This document shows, piece by piece, positions 6,450 through 7,113 of a DNA stretch of 7,113 bases. Under the pieces are notes generated by a model. It had not been told where the DNA came from. It ran no database searches and saw only the letters and a program-made list of their open reading frames with translations. The position numbers were made by a program, and so were the translations under genes. Source of the stretch: Crocinitomicaceae bacterium (GTDB lineage: Bacteria > Bacteroidota > Bacteroidia > Flavobacteriales_D > Sanyastnellaceae); assembly GCA_020848015.1 (NCBI GenBank), contig JADLBA010000103.1:1-7113 (forward strand). The letters run 5' to 3'. Positions within the stretch are counted from its first letter, which is position 1. Each line of letters opens with the position of its first letter.

Positions 6450-7113
6450 CTATCCATTCGTTTCCCTTTCCATCTGACGACTGCTATGCAGAGGAGAATC
6501 ACTCAAATAGGGGACTTTACCGGAAGGTACCACTTTCGATGCTTTTTCAAGATGCACATCCTGATCATCAAAAAAAATGTGTGCTCCGAATACCTTCAGC
6601 ACTTTATCTTTCGGAAGCCCGCCCATTAGGTAAAGTTGATCCACATATACACCCCATTTGCGGATGGTCTTGATCAGCCTCATGTGGGAAGGTGCACTTC
6701 TCGCAGTGACAATGGCAAGCCTCAACGGAGTCAGTTCTATCGAAGATGGAAGATGTGCCTGAATTTTTGATAATTTCATCAGAAGTTTGGCAAACGGGCC
6801 TTCCGCCAAAGGAATATCCTCGTTTTCTACTTCGTACTTCTGAAAAGCCTCCAGCCCTTCCTTTTTATAGCGCTGTTCCGACTCGTCTGAAAACAACACC
6901 GCGTCAGCATCAAATGCAATCCTGACCTGACTGTCCGAAGGATCAAAAGTAGTAGGAGGCGAATAAATACAGGCCGCAGCACACATTCTTGAGTCTATGA
7001 TAAGTTGCACATCCCGTGCATCTTTGCTCAGGAAAAGATCCACGTCGAAAGCACCCATAAAAGGTGCCAATGCTTCACCTCCCGTTAGTGCCATCCGCGT
7101 AATATCAAGGCCG
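6450..7113 (-). CDS. 5'-nucleotidase, PF06189/NT5C1-like HAD family (N-terminus outside window)
   Basis: This is the C-terminal two thirds or so of a cytosolic nucleoside monophosphate 5'-nucleotidase. The apparent ATG at 7094 is internal: the frame continues to the right edge and reads GLDITR before MALTGG, as in the family. Residues are counted from that Met; 214 follow to the TAG at 6452-6450. HAD motif I is RIAFDADAVLFSDES, with nucleophile Asp62 and acid/base Asp64. Motif II is VTARSAP, with Thr130. The motif III lysine is probably Lys164 in GGLPKDK. Motif IV is FFDDQ, with Asp176 and Asp177. GAFDVDLFLS (about 14-23), GPFAKLL and KTIRKWGVYVD are also family-typical. The reaction is NMP to nucleoside plus phosphate; substrate preference (AMP, IMP or other) cannot be read from this part. 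Family members are usually about 300 residues, so roughly 80 or more should lie outside. It converges on the cyclase gene, so it is a separate transcription unit. Confidence 0.87.
   Translation of the reverse strand, partial: GLDITRMALTGGEALAPFMGAFDVDLFLSKDARDVQLIIDSRMCAAACIYSPPTTFDPSDSQVRIAFDADAVLFSDESEQRYKKEGLEAFQKYEVENEDIPLAEGPFAKLLMKLSKIQAHLPSSIELTPLRLAIVTARSAPSHMRLIKTIRKWGVYVDQLYLMGGLPKDKVLKVFGAHIFFDDQDVHLEKASKVVPSGKVPYLSDSPLHSSRQMERETNG

Noticed and set aside
6434..6673. 79-codon plus-strand open frame at the right side
   Set aside because: It lies mostly antisense to the C-terminal part of the 5'-nucleotidase, whose HAD motif IV and lysine motif are clear; no domain is seen in the plus-strand product.

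Overview
The window looks like a chromosomal piece of a Bacteroidota (or related FCB-group) bacterium. The base composition is moderately AT-rich. The one complete exported protein ends its signal peptide in the typical Bacteroidota form (TSFAQ). The internal start codons at 3448 and 4161 have no recognisable Shine-Dalgarno sequence, which is also usual for that phylum. The assignment is an inference; no rRNA or marker gene is present.

Layout: three genes run rightward and one runs leftward from the right edge. (1) 1-3380, +: the 3' part of a very large protein with TPR arrays, a beta-rich middle and a transglutaminase-like cysteine protease/transferase-type domain; its true start lies left of the window. 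(2) 3448-4149, +: a small exported FecR-domain protein with C-terminal TPR-like helices. (3) 4161-6377, +: a complete membrane CHASE2-class III nucleotide cyclase. (4) 7113-6450, -: a 5'-nucleotidase of the PF06189 (cytosolic 5'-nucleotidase, NT5C1-like) type, converging on the cyclase and cut off at its N-terminus by the window edge. All sequence is coding except two gaps of about 70 bases. No RNA gene, mobile element, CRISPR array or convincing terminator was seen.

Genes 1-3 probably form one co-directional unit; genes 2 and 3 are only 11 bases apart. The natural reading is an envelope signalling module. The FecR-domain protein and the extracytoplasmic CHASE2 domain would be outside the inner membrane, and the cytoplasmic cyclase domain would make cAMP. 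The giant TPR/transglutaminase-like protein would be a partner of unknown job. TPR-like helical pairs occur in all three proteins, which suggests assembly with each other or with a shared partner. The cyclase keeps every catalytic residue and carries the Lys/Thr purine-recognition pair of class IIIb enzymes, so cAMP production is a strong prediction. The signal sensed and the cAMP receptor are not visible here.
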